A DNA stretch of 43,596 nt from NCBI RefSeq assembly GCF_007992495.1, contig NZ_BKAJ01000121.1, forward strand, positions 1-43,596. The letters are read 5' to 3'. Each line of letters starts with the position of its first letter. The stretch's first letter is position 1. This DNA is from Reyranella soli (lineage in GTDB: Bacteria > Pseudomonadota > Alphaproteobacteria > Reyranellales > Reyranellaceae). Both the position numbers and the translations under genes were made by a program. Positions 27,560 to 36,181 of this stretch are shown in pieces. Under the pieces are notes generated by a model that was not told the origin of the DNA, did not search any database, and worked only from the letters and a program-made list of their open reading frames with translations.

Positions 27560-29249
27560 GGGAGACCCTGGCGCGTTCAACGATGGCGCGCTGGTCGAGG
27601 CCGGCCGGCAGGCCGCCATAGGCCGTGCCGCCATCGCCGCCGAGCCGCGTCGCACAGAAGGCATCGGCCACGGCCAGTGGCGAATGGCGGATCAATAGGC
27701 TCGCCTGCAGGGCGATCGCCATGCGCTCGGCGATGCGGCGCGCCCGTGCCTCGTGCTCCTCCGGCGCCGCGAGTTCGGCCTCGATCTCGGCAACCAGGCG
27801 GTCAAGACGTCGGTCGCCACCCTTCGCGAGGCGCACCTCATCGAGGAAGGCGGGCACGCTTTGCGGCGAGCGGCCGGCGGCGCGCAGCACGTCCAACGCG
27901 ATGACGTTGCCGCTGCCCTCCCAGATGCCGTTGAGGGGCGCCTCGCGATAGAGCCGCGCCATCGGCCCCTCCTCGATGAAGCCGTTGCCGCCATGGCATT
28001 CGAGCGCCTCGTGGACCACGCCGACGGCGCGCTTGCAGTTGAAAAACTTCGCGACCGGCGTGCCGATGCGCACCAGCAGCGCCGCCGCGGGATCGCCCGC
28101 CTGCTCGTCGTCAACAGCGCGCGCCAGCCGGAAGGCGAGCAGCGTCGCCGCCTCGACCTCGAGGGCGAGGTCGGCGATCACGTTCTGCATCAGCGGCTGG
28201 TCGACCAGCCTTCGCTGGAAGGCGCGGCGTGCCGTGGTGTGATGGATCGCCTCGGACAGCGCGCGGCGCATCAGCCCGGCCGAGCCGATGGCGAAGTCGA
28301 GCCGCGTGAGATGCGTCATGGCGAGCGCCGCCTTGATGCCCTGCCCCTCCTCGCCGACCAGCCAGGCGAGTGCGCCGCGGTATTCGATCTCCCCGGAGGC
28401 GTTCGACTTGTTGCCGCACTTGTCCTTCAGCCGCTGGATCAGCAGGCGGTTGCGCGTGCCGTCGGGCAGCCAGCCCGGCAGCAGGAAGCACGACAGGCCG
28501 CGGTCGGTGCGCGCCAGGGTGACGAAGACGTCGCTGTGCGGGACCGAGAAGAACCACTTGTGGCCGTCGATCCGGTAAACCTCGCCCGGCCCGCGCCGTG
28601 CGCCGGCGGGGCGCGCGGTGGTCTCCGTCGCACGCAGATCGGAGCCCGCCTGCTTCTCGGTCAAGGTCATGCCGACGGTGCCGCCGGTCTTGCGCTGCAT
28701 CGGCGCGGCGCTGGCGTCGTAGCGGGTCGACAGGATGAACGGCTCCCATGCCGCCGCGAGATCGGGCTGCAGCCTGAGCGCCGGCACTGCCGAGTAGGTC
28801 ATGCCGAGCGGGCAGCAGATGCCGCTTTCGCCCTGGTTCCAGAGATAGGAGAGCATGCCGCGCGCCACGTGTGCGCCGGGTCGGTTGGCGGTCCACGCCA
28901 GGGCATGGGTGCCGTGGCCGATCGCGAGCGACATCAGCTCGTGCCATGCCGGGTGGAAGGCGATCTCGTCGATGCGATGGCCGAAGCGGTCGTGACTGCG
29001 CAGTTCGGGCGTGTGCCGGTTGGCCTCGCGCGCCAGCTCGGCCACGCGCGCGCTCGCCACCGTCGCGCCGGCTTCGGCGAGGCGATCCCCGGCCCATGCG
29101 ATGCGCTCGCGCCCGGCGATTTCCGTCAGCAGGCGATCGTCGGTAAAGGCATTGTGGCCGACGAGCGGGCTCGCCTGGTTCATCACCTCGTGCGTGGCAT
29201 AGCCGTCGGCCGGCACCGAGGGCAGGCGGGCGAAGGGTTCGACGGTCAT
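27546..29249 (-). CDS. Acyl-CoA dehydrogenase, AidB-like
   Basis: A 567-residue flavoprotein. The N-terminal HEVMNQASPLVGHNAFTDD block, THDRFGHR-like and DEIAFHPAWH segments, and SYLWNQGESGICCPLGMTYS match AidB-type dehydrogenases, which are longer than ordinary acyl-CoA dehydrogenases. MTLTEKQAGSDLRATET and GHKWFFSVPHSD line the flavin site, and ECHGGNGFIEE the C-terminal region. E. coli AidB is a DNA-alkylation response protein, but this operon context is acyl-CoA chemistry. Its ATG overlaps the TetR stop as ATGA. The frame continuing upstream is a shadow. Confidence 0.92.
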   Translation of the reverse strand: MTVEPFARLPSVPADGYATHEVMNQASPLVGHNAFTDDRLLTEIAGRERIAWAGDRLAEAGATVASARVAELAREANRHTPELRSHDRFGHRIDEIAFHPAWHELMSLAIGHGTHALAWTANRPGAHVARGMLSYLWNQGESGICCPLGMTYSAVPALRLQPDLAAAWEPFILSTRYDASAAPMQRKTGGTVGMTLTEKQAGSDLRATETTARPAGARRGPGEVYRIDGHKWFFSVPHSDVFVTLARTDRGLSCFLLPGWLPDGTRNRLLIQRLKDKCGNKSNASGEIEYRGALAWLVGEEGQGIKAALAMTHLTRLDFAIGSAGLMRRALSEAIHHTTARRAFQRRLVDQPLMQNVIADLALEVEAATLLAFRLARAVDDEQAGDPAAALLVRIGTPVAKFFNCKRAVGVVHEALECHGGNGFIEEGPMARLYREAPLNGIWEGSGNVIALDVLRAAGRSPQSVPAFLDEVRLAKGGDRRLDRLVAEIEAELAAPEEHEARARRIAERMAIALQASLLIRHSPLAVADAFCATRLGGDGGTAYGGLPAGLDQRAIVERARVSHAGL

Positions 29250-29872
29250 GCCTTTTGCTCCGTCATGCCGACGCTGGCGCGCAGGCAGAACTGGGTGATC
29301 TGCTCGATGAGATGGCGGTCGGCGCGCGGACCCGTGCCCTTGGCGGGCGCCAATGGGCCGACCAGGGCCTCCATGAAAGCGCCAACGATGCAGGCCGCGG
29401 CCACCGCAGGGTCGAGGCGCGGGAAGGCGCCGCGCATGATGCCCTCGCGCAGGATGCGCTCCAGGCAGCGCGCCAGCTGCGCGCGATAATCCAGACGGAC
29501 CGTCTCGACCTCGGGATCGACCGGCTCGGCGATCAACGCGTAGGCGAGGCGGCGGCCACGCAGCGCGCGGCTGGCGAAGGTGCGGATGGCGGCATCCAGC
29601 TTCTCGACCGGCGAGCCATCGGCGTCGGCCACCGCCTTCACGATCCCGACCTCGCGGGCGGAGACCGTGGCCACGATCTCGGCGCAGAGCTCGGCCTTGG
29701 ATGACCAATGGCGATAGACCGTGCCGGTGGCGACGCCAGCCTTGGCGGCGACGTGGTCGACCTGCGCGGCCGCCCAGCCGCCGTCGGCCACAAGATCGCG
29801 CGCCGCCGCCAGGATGCGGGCGCGCTTGTCGGCCAAGCGCTTCGTGGCGTTTTCCGTCTGCCTATAGACCAA
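29246..29872 (-). CDS. TetR-family transcriptional regulator
   Basis: A 208-residue repressor. The helix-turn-helix is KRARILAAARDLVADGGWAA followed by VDHVAAKAGVATGTVYRHWSSKAEL (residues about 16-60). An in-frame stop at 29888-29890 limits the start to the TTG at 29872; no ATG or GTG is available before the DNA-binding domain. It is the first gene of the operon and overlaps the dehydrogenase start by 4 bp, so it is auto-linked to its targets. Two matched inverted repeats lie directly upstream. Confidence 0.9.
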   Translation of the reverse strand: MVYRQTENATKRLADKRARILAAARDLVADGGWAAAQVDHVAAKAGVATGTVYRHWSSKAELCAEIVATVSAREVGIVKAVADADGSPVEKLDAAIRTFASRALRGRRLAYALIAEPVDPEVETVRLDYRAQLARCLERILREGIMRGAFPRLDPAVAAACIVGAFMEALVGPLAPAKGTGPRADRHLIEQITQFCLRASVGMTEQKA

Positions 29873-29876
29873 AGTG

Positions 29877-29914
29877 TGAACCCAGGTTCATTTCAAGGAA
29901 TGAACTATGGTTCA
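29877..29914. promoter_or_regulatory. Two tandem 14-bp TetR operators
   Basis: TGAACCCAGGTTCA at 29877-29890 and TGAACTATGGTTCA at 29901-29914 share the arms TGAAC...GTTCA and are spaced 24 bp start to start. The first begins 4 nt before the TetR TTG start, so occupation by the repressor would block the operon. This is a strong candidate site for autoregulation. Confidence 0.75.
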
Positions 29915-29953
29915 CAGTTTGAGTCAAGGACAGGTTGAAACAGGTGTCATGGT

Positions 29954-30020
29954 CTTCCGGACCGCGCGCATCTTGCGCGCTCATGAATCATGAGCGCGCT
30001 GGAAGCGCGCGGTCCGGAAG
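29954..30020 (-). repeat. Family B dispersed palindrome, copy 2
   Basis: A 67-bp hairpin with a perfect outer stem of 16 bp (CTTCCGGACCGCGCGC) and an inner stem around GCGCGCTCATGA/TCATGAGCGCGC. A short mismatch separates the two stems. It begins 23 nt after the stop of the ArgE-like gene and precedes the TetR promoter. Confidence 0.9.
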
Positions 30021-30043
30021 AAGATGAGGAAAGCCGATGCCGG

Positions 30044-31213
30044 CTAGTCCCGGCAGCACCACTCGATCATGCGATGCATGAAGCCCTCGCAGGCGTCGAT
30101 CTGGGAGGCGAGGATGAACTCGTTGGGCTGATGGGCCTGGGCGATGTCGCCGGGGCCGCAGACCACGGTCGGCACGCCCAGCGTCTTGCGGAAGATGCCG
30201 GCCTCGGTGCCGTAGACCACGCTGCCCACCGTGTTGGATCCCGACCAGCTGCGCGCCAGCGCCTTGGCCTCGTCGTTGCCCTCCGACGAGAAAGCCGGCG
30301 TCGAGGAGCGCAGCACCGTGCCGATCGTCGCCGCCGGATGCCTGGCCTTCATCTTGGGCAACAGTTCCTTTTCCAACCATTCGATGGCGCGGTCGCCCAG
30401 CGCCTCGATCGGCAAACCGGGCAGTTCGCGATAGCCCCATAGGACCTCGCACTCGCGCGCCAGGATGTTGCCTGCCGTGCCGCCGACGATGGTGCCGACA
30501 TTGAAGGTCGCCGCCGCCGGCATGAACTCGCTCTGCTTCGGCGCCTTGGCGTCGAGCTCGTCCTGCACCGTGTTGAGGTAATGGACGAACTCGCCGGCGA
30601 AATGGATGGCGCTGACCCCGAGATGGGTCATCGAGGAGTGCGCCTCGAAGCCGGTGAACTTGGTGATGTAGATCTGCGCGCCCTTGTGGGCGTGCACCAC
30701 CGTCATCATGGTCGGCTCGCCGATGATGATGGCGCGCGGCTTCGGCACCTCGCTTGCCATGCGGGCGGCGAGGCCATGGGCGCCGATGCAGCCCACTTCC
30801 TCGTCGTAGGACAGGGCGAAGTGGATCGGCTTCTTCAGCTTGGCGTTCTTGAACGCCGGCAGCATGGCGAGGCCGATGGCATAAAACGCCTTCATGTCGC
30901 AGGTGCCGCGGCCGTAGTACTTGCCGTCCTTCAGGGTCAGCGTCCAGGGATCGGTATCCCACGGCTGGCCGTCGACCGGCACCACGTCGGTATGGCCGGA
31001 GAGCACGACGCCGTCCTTCACATTCGGCCCGACGGTGGCGAAGAGATTGGCCTTCTTGCCGTCCTCGCTTGGCACCAGCTTGCTGTCGATGCCGTGTCCC
31101 TGAAGGTACTGCTGTACGTACTCGATCAACGCCAGGTTGGAATTGCGCGAGGTGGTGTCGAACGCCACGAGACGGCGCAGCATTTCGACCGAGCCGACGA
31201 TCTCCCCTGCCAT
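30044..31213 (-). CDS. argE: Acetylornithine deacetylase-like M20 peptidase
   Basis: A 389-residue zinc amidohydrolase. The metal and catalytic motifs are SGHTDVVPVDGQPWDTDPW, GRGTCDMKAF and DEEVGCIGAHG, the last carrying the catalytic Glu pair. A dimerisation lid domain lies in the middle (residues about 170-280). AAGGAG lies about 4 nt before the ATG. Acetylornithine to ornithine is the best guess; other N-acyl amino acids are possible. It is 18 nt after folE in the same direction. A family B palindrome closes its 3' end. Confidence 0.88.
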   Translation of the reverse strand: MAGEIVGSVEMLRRLVAFDTTSRNSNLALIEYVQQYLQGHGIDSKLVPSEDGKKANLFATVGPNVKDGVVLSGHTDVVPVDGQPWDTDPWTLTLKDGKYYGRGTCDMKAFYAIGLAMLPAFKNAKLKKPIHFALSYDEEVGCIGAHGLAARMASEVPKPRAIIIGEPTMMTVVHAHKGAQIYITKFTGFEAHSSMTHLGVSAIHFAGEFVHYLNTVQDELDAKAPKQSEFMPAAATFNVGTIVGGTAGNILARECEVLWGYRELPGLPIEALGDRAIEWLEKELLPKMKARHPAATIGTVLRSSTPAFSSEGNDEAKALARSWSGSNTVGSVVYGTEAGIFRKTLGVPTVVCGPGDIAQAHQPNEFILASQIDACEGFMHRMIEWCCRD

Positions 31214-31231
31214 GATGCTCCTTGATGAGGC

Positions 31232-31858
31232 TTAGACGGATGTCCGGCCGATCATGGTCAAAAATTCGCGTCGTGTCTCGCCATTGTCGCGGAAGGCGCC
31301 CAGCATGCGGCTGGTCACCATGGCGACGTCGGATTTGTGCACGCCGCGGGTGGTCATGCACTGGTGCGCCGCCTCGATGACGACGGCGACGCCGCGCGGC
31401 TGCAGAACCTCCTGCAGGGTGTTGGCGATCTGCGCCGTGAGCTTCTCCTGGATCTGCAGGCGGAAGGCGAAGGCGTCGACCACGCGGGCGAGCTTGCTGA
31501 TGCCGACCACGCGCTTGTCGGGCAGGTAGCCGACATGGACCTTGCCGATGATCGGCACCATGTGGTGCTCGCAGTGCGATTCCAGGCGGATGTCGCGCAG
31601 TACGACGACCTCGTCGTAGCCTTCGACCTCCTCGAAGGTCCGCTGCAGCATCTCGCGCGGGTCCTCGTCGTAGCCGCGGAAGAATTCCTCGTAGGAGCGC
31701 ACGACGCGATCGGGCGTGCCGACCAGGCCCTCGCGATCGGGGTCGTCGCCCGCCCAGCGGATCAGCGTGCGTACGGCAGCTTCCGCTTCGTCGCGCGACG
31801 GACGGGTCAGGCCCGTGGCAAGCGAGACCATCTCGCTCTTCTTCACCATCTTGTTCAT
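31232..31858 (-). CDS. folE: GTP cyclohydrolase I
   Basis: A 208-residue enzyme starting tetrahydrofolate synthesis: GTP to dihydroneopterin triphosphate. The zinc ligands are in LESHCEHHMVP and the C-terminal AHQCMTTRGV. The ATG at 31858 has a GAGGG-type Shine-Dalgarno and gives the usual length; longer frames upstream lack support. It follows apaG by about 40 nt and precedes the ArgE-like gene by 18 nt, probably in one transcript. No odd residues. Confidence 0.96.
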   Translation of the reverse strand: MNKMVKKSEMVSLATGLTRPSRDEAEAAVRTLIRWAGDDPDREGLVGTPDRVVRSYEEFFRGYDEDPREMLQRTFEEVEGYDEVVVLRDIRLESHCEHHMVPIIGKVHVGYLPDKRVVGISKLARVVDAFAFRLQIQEKLTAQIANTLQEVLQPRGVAVVIEAAHQCMTTRGVHKSDVAMVTSRMLGAFRDNGETRREFLTMIGRTSV

Positions 31859-31900
31859 GGTCGTTTCCCTCAATTGAGCCGGCGCCACTGTCCTATCGAA

Positions 31901-32293
31901 TCAATTCAGCTTCCGGTCTGGGCTAGGCAGGTCGAGTGAAAATGTGGGGATCTCGATATCGAAGTTCTCGCCGGATTCGCTCACCATCTGGTAGGCGCCG
32001 CCCATGAAGCCCGAGGGCGTGGAGAGCGACGTGCCGGAATTGTACTCGAACATCTCGCCCGGGCGCAGCAATGGCGTCTTGCCGACGACGCCCGGCCCCC
32101 GCACTTCCTGCACGCGCCCTAGCGCATCGGTGATCTTCCAGTAGCGGCTGCGCAACTGCACTGCGACATCGCCCGCGTTCTGGATACGGACGAAATAGGC
32201 CCACACGAATTGCGACTTCGCGGGATCGGAATCCTCGGGCAGATATTGCGGCCTGACGGTCACTTGGATGGCACGGGTTGTGGCTGTGTACAT
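31901..32293 (-). CDS. apaG: ApaG domain protein
   Basis: A 130-residue beta-sandwich protein. Its opening TRAIQVTVRPQYLP, the segment FVWAYFVRIQN, the SRYWKITDALGRVQEVRGPG block and YNSGTSLSTPSGFMGGAYQM match ApaG throughout. The start codon ATG at 32293 gives the usual length of about 125-130. Its molecular role is not settled; mutants of the E. coli homologue affect cobalt resistance. It lies 62 nt after the CDF transporter gene, which may or may not be functionally linked. Confidence 0.95.
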   Translation of the reverse strand: MYTATTRAIQVTVRPQYLPEDSDPAKSQFVWAYFVRIQNAGDVAVQLRSRYWKITDALGRVQEVRGPGVVGKTPLLRPGEMFEYNSGTSLSTPSGFMGGAYQMVSESGENFDIEIPTFSLDLPSPDRKLN

Positions 32294-32354
32294 GCGAGTT
32301 CCTGAAGTCCTGACATGGGACGTTCGCGCAAAAAGGTCAAATCGCGCAATGCCC

Positions 32355-33263
32355 CTACAGCCAGCGCGGATCAGCGGTGAAATCGATGGTGAGCCAGCGC
32401 TGCGGCCCCTCGCCGCCCAGCGCGTCGGCGATCTCGCGCCGGATGGCGTCGACTTCGGTGACGTTGTCGATCCGCATGCCCTCGGGTACCGCGAGGTGGA
32501 TCTCGATGAACTCGGCGCGGCCGACCTTGGCGGCGTAGCTGGTGTAGGTCTTGAAGCCGCGGCGGGCAATCACGCCGTCCATCACGCTGCGGACCTTGGC
32601 GTCGAGCTCGGGCGGCGTGATGAGCAACACCTCCTGCAGCGCCTTGCGCACGGTGCGGATCGGCACGAACACCAGGCAGATCGTCAGCAGCGCCAGCACG
32701 ACGGGATCGACATAGGGCGTGAGATGACCGTACGGCGTGCCGCGCAGCGACCAGGCGATGCCGAAGGCGACCAGTAGCGCCGAGGTGATGGCGGCCGACA
32801 TCAGCCAGCTCTGCGCGTCGAGCCGCACGAAATCCGAGCCAACGCGGCGGTTGGCGTGGAGCTCGTAGAAGAACATGCTGAAGCAGGCAATGCAGACGAT
32901 CACGGCGTAGGTCATCGCCCAGTCGAAATCGAGCTGCCGGCCGCCAGCCAGGAAGCTGTCGACGGCGTTCAGGAAGGCATAGAAGCAGAGCAGCATCAGC
33001 GTGCCGCCGTTGAAGGCCAGCACCATGGGCTCGATGTGCCAATAGCCGAACTGGAAGCGGCGGTTGGTGCTTTCACGGCTGACCAGGCGCGAGACGAACA
33101 GCGCCAGGCCCGACATGGCGGCGTCGATGGCGGCGAACACGCCATCGAACACGATCGACAGCGAGCCCGACAGCAGGCCGAACACGACGCCGAACAGCGA
33201 GACGACGATCGTCACGCCGATCGACAGGCGCAGCAGGCGTTGCTCGGCGGTGGCCTGGGGCAT
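32355..33263 (-). CDS. Cation diffusion facilitator-family transporter
   Basis: A 302-residue inner-membrane protein with about six hydrophobic helices and a C-terminal cytoplasmic domain. The second helix has two Asp (FDGVFAAID), but the fifth helix reads DAQSWLMSAAITS, where canonical members have an HxxxD metal motif. The normal metal-binding His and Asp are therefore serine-like here. It may use another metal or a changed site. It belongs to the broad CDF/COG3965-like group, as far as I can tell. Confidence 0.85.
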   Translation of the reverse strand: MPQATAEQRLLRLSIGVTIVVSLFGVVFGLLSGSLSIVFDGVFAAIDAAMSGLALFVSRLVSRESTNRRFQFGYWHIEPMVLAFNGGTLMLLCFYAFLNAVDSFLAGGRQLDFDWAMTYAVIVCIACFSMFFYELHANRRVGSDFVRLDAQSWLMSAAITSALLVAFGIAWSLRGTPYGHLTPYVDPVVLALLTICLVFVPIRTVRKALQEVLLITPPELDAKVRSVMDGVIARRGFKTYTSYAAKVGRAEFIEIHLAVPEGMRIDNVTEVDAIRREIADALGGEGPQRWLTIDFTADPRWL

Positions 33264-33276
33264 GACCCAGCCTAGT

Positions 33277-33313
33277 CTTCCGGACCGCCGGCGTCTCGCC
33301 GGCGGTCTGGAAG
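33277..33313 (-). repeat. Family B dispersed palindrome, copy 3 (short)
   Basis: A 37-bp inverted repeat: CTTCCGGACCGCCGGCG, a 3-nt loop and the complement with one G-T-type mismatch. It begins 1 nt after the thioesterase stop. Confidence 0.85.
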
Positions 33314-33314
33314 A

Positions 33315-33785
33315 TCAAATGGGAAAAATCAGACAAGTCGTCGTGCCGTGCGCCAGAAGCTTGCCGGCGCTGTCATAGAGCTTGCCTTCCGAGGTGCCGA
33401 TGCGCGAGCCGACGTTGATCACCTTGCCTTCGGCCTTCACCGGGCCGGTCTTGTCGGTCATGGCGCGCACGTAGTTCACCTTGATCTCGACCGTGGTGTA
33501 GCCGATGCCGGCCTTGAGCGTGGTGTGGATGCAGCAGCCCATCACCGAATCGAGCAGGGTGGCGGCGATGCCGCCATGCACGGTGCCCAGCGGATTGAAG
33601 TGGTCGAAGACCGGCGTGTAGTCGAAGACGACGCGGCCCAGCTCGACCTCCGACACCCGGAAGCCCAGCACCTTGCTGATCGGCGGCGCCGGAAAACGGC
33701 CCTCCAGCAGGCCCTTGAACAGGCTGAGCCCGTCCATGGCACGGGCCTGCTCGAGAGGCACCACGCCGTAACCCGCTTCGCTCAT
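33315..33785 (-). CDS. PaaI-family hotdog thioesterase
   Basis: A 156-residue hotdog-fold protein. The active-site region is FNPLGTVHGGIAATLLDSVMG and the second half has TTVEIKVNYVRAM, both typical of PaaI-type thioesterases that hydrolyse aromatic or aliphatic acyl-CoA. The ATG at 33785 was chosen because GGAGA lies 5-6 nt upstream; upstream starts at 33800 and 33842 lack one. It diverges from a MarR gene, and an inverted repeat lies between them. Confidence 0.88.
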   Translation of the reverse strand: MSEAGYGVVPLEQARAMDGLSLFKGLLEGRFPAPPISKVLGFRVSEVELGRVVFDYTPVFDHFNPLGTVHGGIAATLLDSVMGCCIHTTLKAGIGYTTVEIKVNYVRAMTDKTGPVKAEGKVINVGSRIGTSEGKLYDSAGKLLAHGTTTCLIFPI

Positions 33786-33809
33786 CGTCGTCTCCGTCAT
33801 CGCGCTTGC

Positions 33810-33829
33810 GTGCATATACACATTTGCAC
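33810..33829. promoter_or_regulatory. Candidate MarR operator between thioesterase and MarR genes
   Basis: GTGCA-N10-TGCAC, an AT-rich 20-bp inverted repeat, lies 25 nt before the thioesterase ATG and 36 nt before the MarR gene. It is less perfect than the site at 16908. Confidence 0.35.
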
Positions 33830-33864
33830 TTGGCCATCGCAAGCACCCGGATTAGTCTGCCGTC

Positions 33865-34302
33865 ATGTCCGGCCTCCGCCTCTCGCCGCTCGACTGCACC
33901 TGCTTTCGTATCCGCGGCGCGGCGCGGCGTGTGACCCAGATCTACAGCAAGCATCTGGCGTCGACCGGGCTGAAGATCTCACAGTTCTCGCTGCTGGGTT
34001 TCGTGACGGCCCAGGGCCCGGTGTCGATCGGGCGGCTGTCCGACCTGCTGGCCACCGACCGCACGACGCTGACGCGCAACCTCGGCCCGCTCCTGAAGGA
34101 CGGTCTGATCGAGCGCGCCCAGTCGGGCGACAAGCGGCGTCACGACCTGGTCGCGACGCCCGCCGGCCGCGCCCTGTTCAAGCGCGCCCTGCCCCTGTGG
34201 GCCGCCGCCGAGCAGGAGGTGCGCGACGCCATGGGTGCCAAGCTCACCGCCGACCTGCACGGCGCCATCGAACGCTCGATGGAGAAGCTCGCAGCCCTCT
34301 AG
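33865..34302 (+). CDS. MarR-family transcriptional regulator
   Basis: A 145-residue winged-helix regulator. VSIGRLSDLLATDRTTLTRNLGPLLKDGLIERA forms the recognition helix and wing region in two parts, followed by DKRRHDLVATPAGR. It is divergent from the thioesterase, its likely target. Its stop overlaps the stop of the convergent TenA gene by 4 bp, which leaves no room for a terminator between them. Confidence 0.92.
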   Translation: MSGLRLSPLDCTCFRIRGAARRVTQIYSKHLASTGLKISQFSLLGFVTAQGPVSIGRLSDLLATDRTTLTRNLGPLLKDGLIERAQSGDKRRHDLVATPAGRALFKRALPLWAAAEQEVRDAMGAKLTADLHGAIERSMEKLAAL

Positions 34303-34916
34303 AGGTTGGCGGCGAAGAAGCCGAGTTCCAGTTCCATCGCCCGGCGATAGTTGGCGCGCACCGCGGGCGTGTCGATGGCGTGCTTGTCGAGCAAAGCCTC
34401 CAGCCGCACCGCCAGCGCCTCGAAGCCGGGATCGGAATAGGTCTTCACCCAGTCGGCGTAGGCCGGCGCGACGTTGGTCCTGGCAAGCGACTGGCCGAGC
34501 CAGGCGTAGAGCCGCATACAGGGCGTCATGGCCGCAATGGTCTCGCCGAGCCGGCCACGCCGGGCGGTGTTCAGCAGGAACTCGACATAGAACTTGGTCG
34601 CCGCGACGGGCGTCACGCTTGAAAGGTCGATCTGCAGGCGCTCGGTGTAGCTCCTGTGCAGCTTCAGCTCCTCGACGACGCCCGAGATCAGCTCCGAGAA
34701 GTCGTAGAGGTCGTCGCGCGAGGTGCCGTTGGCGAGACAGAAGGCGTATGCGCGCGCAAAAGCTTCGAGGAAGTAGGCGTCCTGCGCCACGTAACGCTTG
34801 AAGCTCTCGACCGGCAGGGACCCGTTGCCGAGTCCCTCGACGAAGTCATGTATGCGGATGCGCGCGCCCAGGTCGCCGTTGATGTCCCACAGGCGCTGCG
34901 CCAGCGACATGGTCAA
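34299..34916 (-). CDS. tenA: TenA-family protein (thiaminase II / aminopyrimidine aminohydrolase type)
   Basis: A 205-residue all-helical protein. The conserved acidic residue in YVAQDAYFLEAFARAYA, the EELKLH segment, the active-site cysteine in MTPCMRLYAWLG and the C-terminal ELELGFF match thiamin salvage TenA. It hydrolyses aminopyrimidine breakdown products of thiamin, or is a related non-canonical TenA. No thi genes are nearby; thiamin diphosphate is used by the enzyme at 36378, but a link is speculative. It lies downstream of metZ, behind a family B palindrome. Confidence 0.9.
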   Translation of the reverse strand: MTMSLAQRLWDINGDLGARIRIHDFVEGLGNGSLPVESFKRYVAQDAYFLEAFARAYAFCLANGTSRDDLYDFSELISGVVEELKLHRSYTERLQIDLSSVTPVAATKFYVEFLLNTARRGRLGETIAAMTPCMRLYAWLGQSLARTNVAPAYADWVKTYSDPGFEALAVRLEALLDKHAIDTPAVRANYRRAMELELGFFAANL

Positions 34917-34925
34917 GCCTCTTTA

Positions 34926-34960
34926 CTGGACCGCGGGCCCGGAAGCCCGCGGTCCGGAAG
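34926..34960 (-). repeat. Family B dispersed palindrome, copy 4
   Basis: An inverted repeat with arms GGACCGCGGGC (34928-34938) and GCCCGCGGTCC (34945-34955), flanked by CT and GGAAG. It begins 5 nt after the metZ stop. Confidence 0.85.
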
Positions 34961-34965
34961 AAATA

Positions 34966-36174
34966 TCAGCCCAGCGCCTGCACCAGGTCGGCGATGATGT
35001 CCTCGGCGTCCTCGAGGCCAACCGAGATGCGGCAAGTGCCGTCGCCGATGCCGAGCTTGGCCCGCTCCTCGGCGCCGATGCGCATGTGCGTCGTGGTCGC
35101 CGGATGCGTGACCAGGCTCTTCGCGTCGCCGAGGTTGTTGGAGATGTCGACGAGCTTCAGCCGGTTCAGCGTCTCGAAGGCCGCCCACTTGCCGGCCTTG
35201 AGGTCGAAGGTGACGACGCCGCCGGCGCCCGACATCTGCTTCATGGCGAGCGCATGCTGCGGATGGTCCTTGCGGCCGGGATAGAGCACGCGGCCGATCG
35301 CGGGATGGGCGGCGAGCGCATCGGCCACGCGCGAAGCGTTGGCGCAGTGCCGCTCGATGCGCAGGCCCAGCGTCTCCATGCCCTTGACCAGCACCCAGGC
35401 ATTGAACGGGCTGAGCGAGGGGCCGGTGTTGCGGATGATGGGCTGCAGCTTGTCGAGGATGAATTCCTTGGAGCCCAGCACCGCGCCGCCCAGGGTGCGG
35501 CCCTGGCCGTCGATGTACTTGGTCGCGGAGTGCACGACGATGTCGGCGCCCCATTCCAGCGGCCGCTGCAGGATCGGCGTGGCAAAGGCGTTGTCGAGCA
35601 CGACCTTGGCGCCGGCCTTGTGGGCGAGGTCGCACACTGCCTTCACATCGACGATGTCGAGCATCGGGTTCGAAGGCGATTCGAACAGCACGGCTTGCGC
35701 CGGCTTCGATAGCGCCTTCTCCCACTGCGCGAGATCGCCGCCGTCGACGAATTCGCCCTGGATGCCGTACTTGGGCAGCAGGTCGGCCACGATGTAGTGG
35801 CACGAACCGAACAGCTGGCGGGCCGCGACGACGCGATCGCCCGACTTGAGCAGCGCCAGCAGAGTGAAGAACACAGCCGACATGCCGGTCGAGGTGGCGC
35901 GACAGGCCTCGGCGCCTTCGAGCGCGGCCAGCCGGTTCTCGAACATGCTGACGGTCGGATTGCCGAAGCGCGAATACTGATAGTGCGTGCTCTCGCCCTT
36001 GAAGGTGGCCTCGGCCTCCTCCGCGCTCGAGTAGGCGTAGCCCGAGGTCAGGTAGAGCGCCTCCGACGTCTCGTCGAAGTTGCTGCGCAGCTGCCCGCCG
36101 CGCACGGCGCGCGTCTGCGGCCGCCACGTCGATTGATCGGCCTTCGCCTTCTTCTTGGGAATCGTTCCGTCCAT
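34966..36174 (-). CDS. metZ: O-succinylhomoserine sulfhydrylase
   Basis: A 402-residue PLP enzyme forming homocysteine from O-succinylhomoserine and sulfide, in methionine synthesis. It shows LTSGYAYSSAEEAEATF, SRFGNPTVSMFE, the TSTGMSAVFF block and the PLP lysine in SATKYIDGQGR. AAGGAG is 6 nt before the ATG. The SAM-II-type riboswitch and terminator directly upstream make methionine control very likely and support MetZ over other family members. The family includes cystathionine gamma-synthase; the riboswitch context favours this call. Confidence 0.92.
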   Translation of the reverse strand: MDGTIPKKKAKADQSTWRPQTRAVRGGQLRSNFDETSEALYLTSGYAYSSAEEAEATFKGESTHYQYSRFGNPTVSMFENRLAALEGAEACRATSTGMSAVFFTLLALLKSGDRVVAARQLFGSCHYIVADLLPKYGIQGEFVDGGDLAQWEKALSKPAQAVLFESPSNPMLDIVDVKAVCDLAHKAGAKVVLDNAFATPILQRPLEWGADIVVHSATKYIDGQGRTLGGAVLGSKEFILDKLQPIIRNTGPSLSPFNAWVLVKGMETLGLRIERHCANASRVADALAAHPAIGRVLYPGRKDHPQHALAMKQMSGAGGVVTFDLKAGKWAAFETLNRLKLVDISNNLGDAKSLVTHPATTTHMRIGAEERAKLGIGDGTCRISVGLEDAEDIIADLVQALG

Positions 36175-36181
36175 TGCCCTC

